Of a stretch of DNA of 64,000 nucleotides, positions 63,861-64,000 are shown one piece after another. Below the pieces are notes generated by a model. The model was not told the DNA's origin. It saw only the letters and a program-made list of their open reading frames with translations, and made no database searches. The DNA is from an uncultured Armatimonadota bacterium (GTDB lineage Bacteria; Armatimonadota; Fimbriimonadia; Fimbriimonadales; Fimbriimonadaceae): positions 212,157 to 276,156 of the forward strand of contig CAIYLG010000002.1 of the NCBI GenBank assembly GCA_903927025.1, written 5' to 3'. Numbering within the stretch: position 1 is the stretch's first letter; each line of letters starts with the position of its first letter. A program made the translations under genes and the position numbers.

Positions 63861-64000
63861 TGACTAGTCCCCGGATTCTGACCCACCTAGAGTGTTAGTG
63901 CCTCTGCCTCCATTTTAGTCTTTAGATTTGCCTTGTATGTCGCGGGAGAGAGCCCTCCGAGTGCCGAGTGAGGACGACGGTTGTTGTAGAACTCCGAGAA
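63861..64000 (-). mobile_element. IS3-family insertion sequence, right-edge partial
   Basis: Transposase C-terminus plus candidate terminal inverted repeat TGACTAGTCCCCGGATTCTGACCC starting at 63861. Confidence 0.8.
63887..64000 (-). CDS. IS3-family transposase (C-terminus, truncated by window)
   Basis: FSEFYNNRRPHSALGGLSPATYKANLKTKMEAEALTL*. Confidence 0.9.
   Translation of the reverse strand, partial: FSEFYNNRRPHSALGGLSPATYKANLKTKMEAEALTL

Overview
The 64 kb window is a gene-dense bacterial chromosome segment. The gene content (UBact-type ubiquitin-like protein, Dop-like enzyme, proteasome beta subunit, lipid A genes, secreted low-complexity proteins) suggests Armatimonadota/Fimbriimonadia, but that placement is an inference. 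About 60 confident or plausible CDSs, one tRNA-His and several hairpin terminators are supported. An IS3-family element enters at the right edge. Most of the window is housekeeping: deoC, tyrS, ftsY, lpxK, plsX/fabH, folK, prfA, a Y-family polymerase. Signals most worth following: (1) a tight minus-strand operon of lipoprotein, Dop-like enzyme, UBact and PrcB, with no PrcA, PafA or ATPase beside it and a stop/start-coupled lipoprotein at its head; (2) a sigma/anti-sigma/HtrA module in which the sigma gene and htrA both carry GGAAC-N18-CGT upstream; (3) many -10-like TANNNT boxes 6-12 nt before start codons, suggesting widespread leaderless transcripts; (4) adjacent paralogous secreted proteins with a shared YYLVGLRH N-domain and completely different repetitive tails; (5) an orphan RHH antitoxin-like gene with three TATGC repeats at 8-bp spacing over its start codon; (6) a BlaI/BlaR-like pair with clear twin operators. 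All calls come from reading the sequence and translated ORFs; no database search was run.
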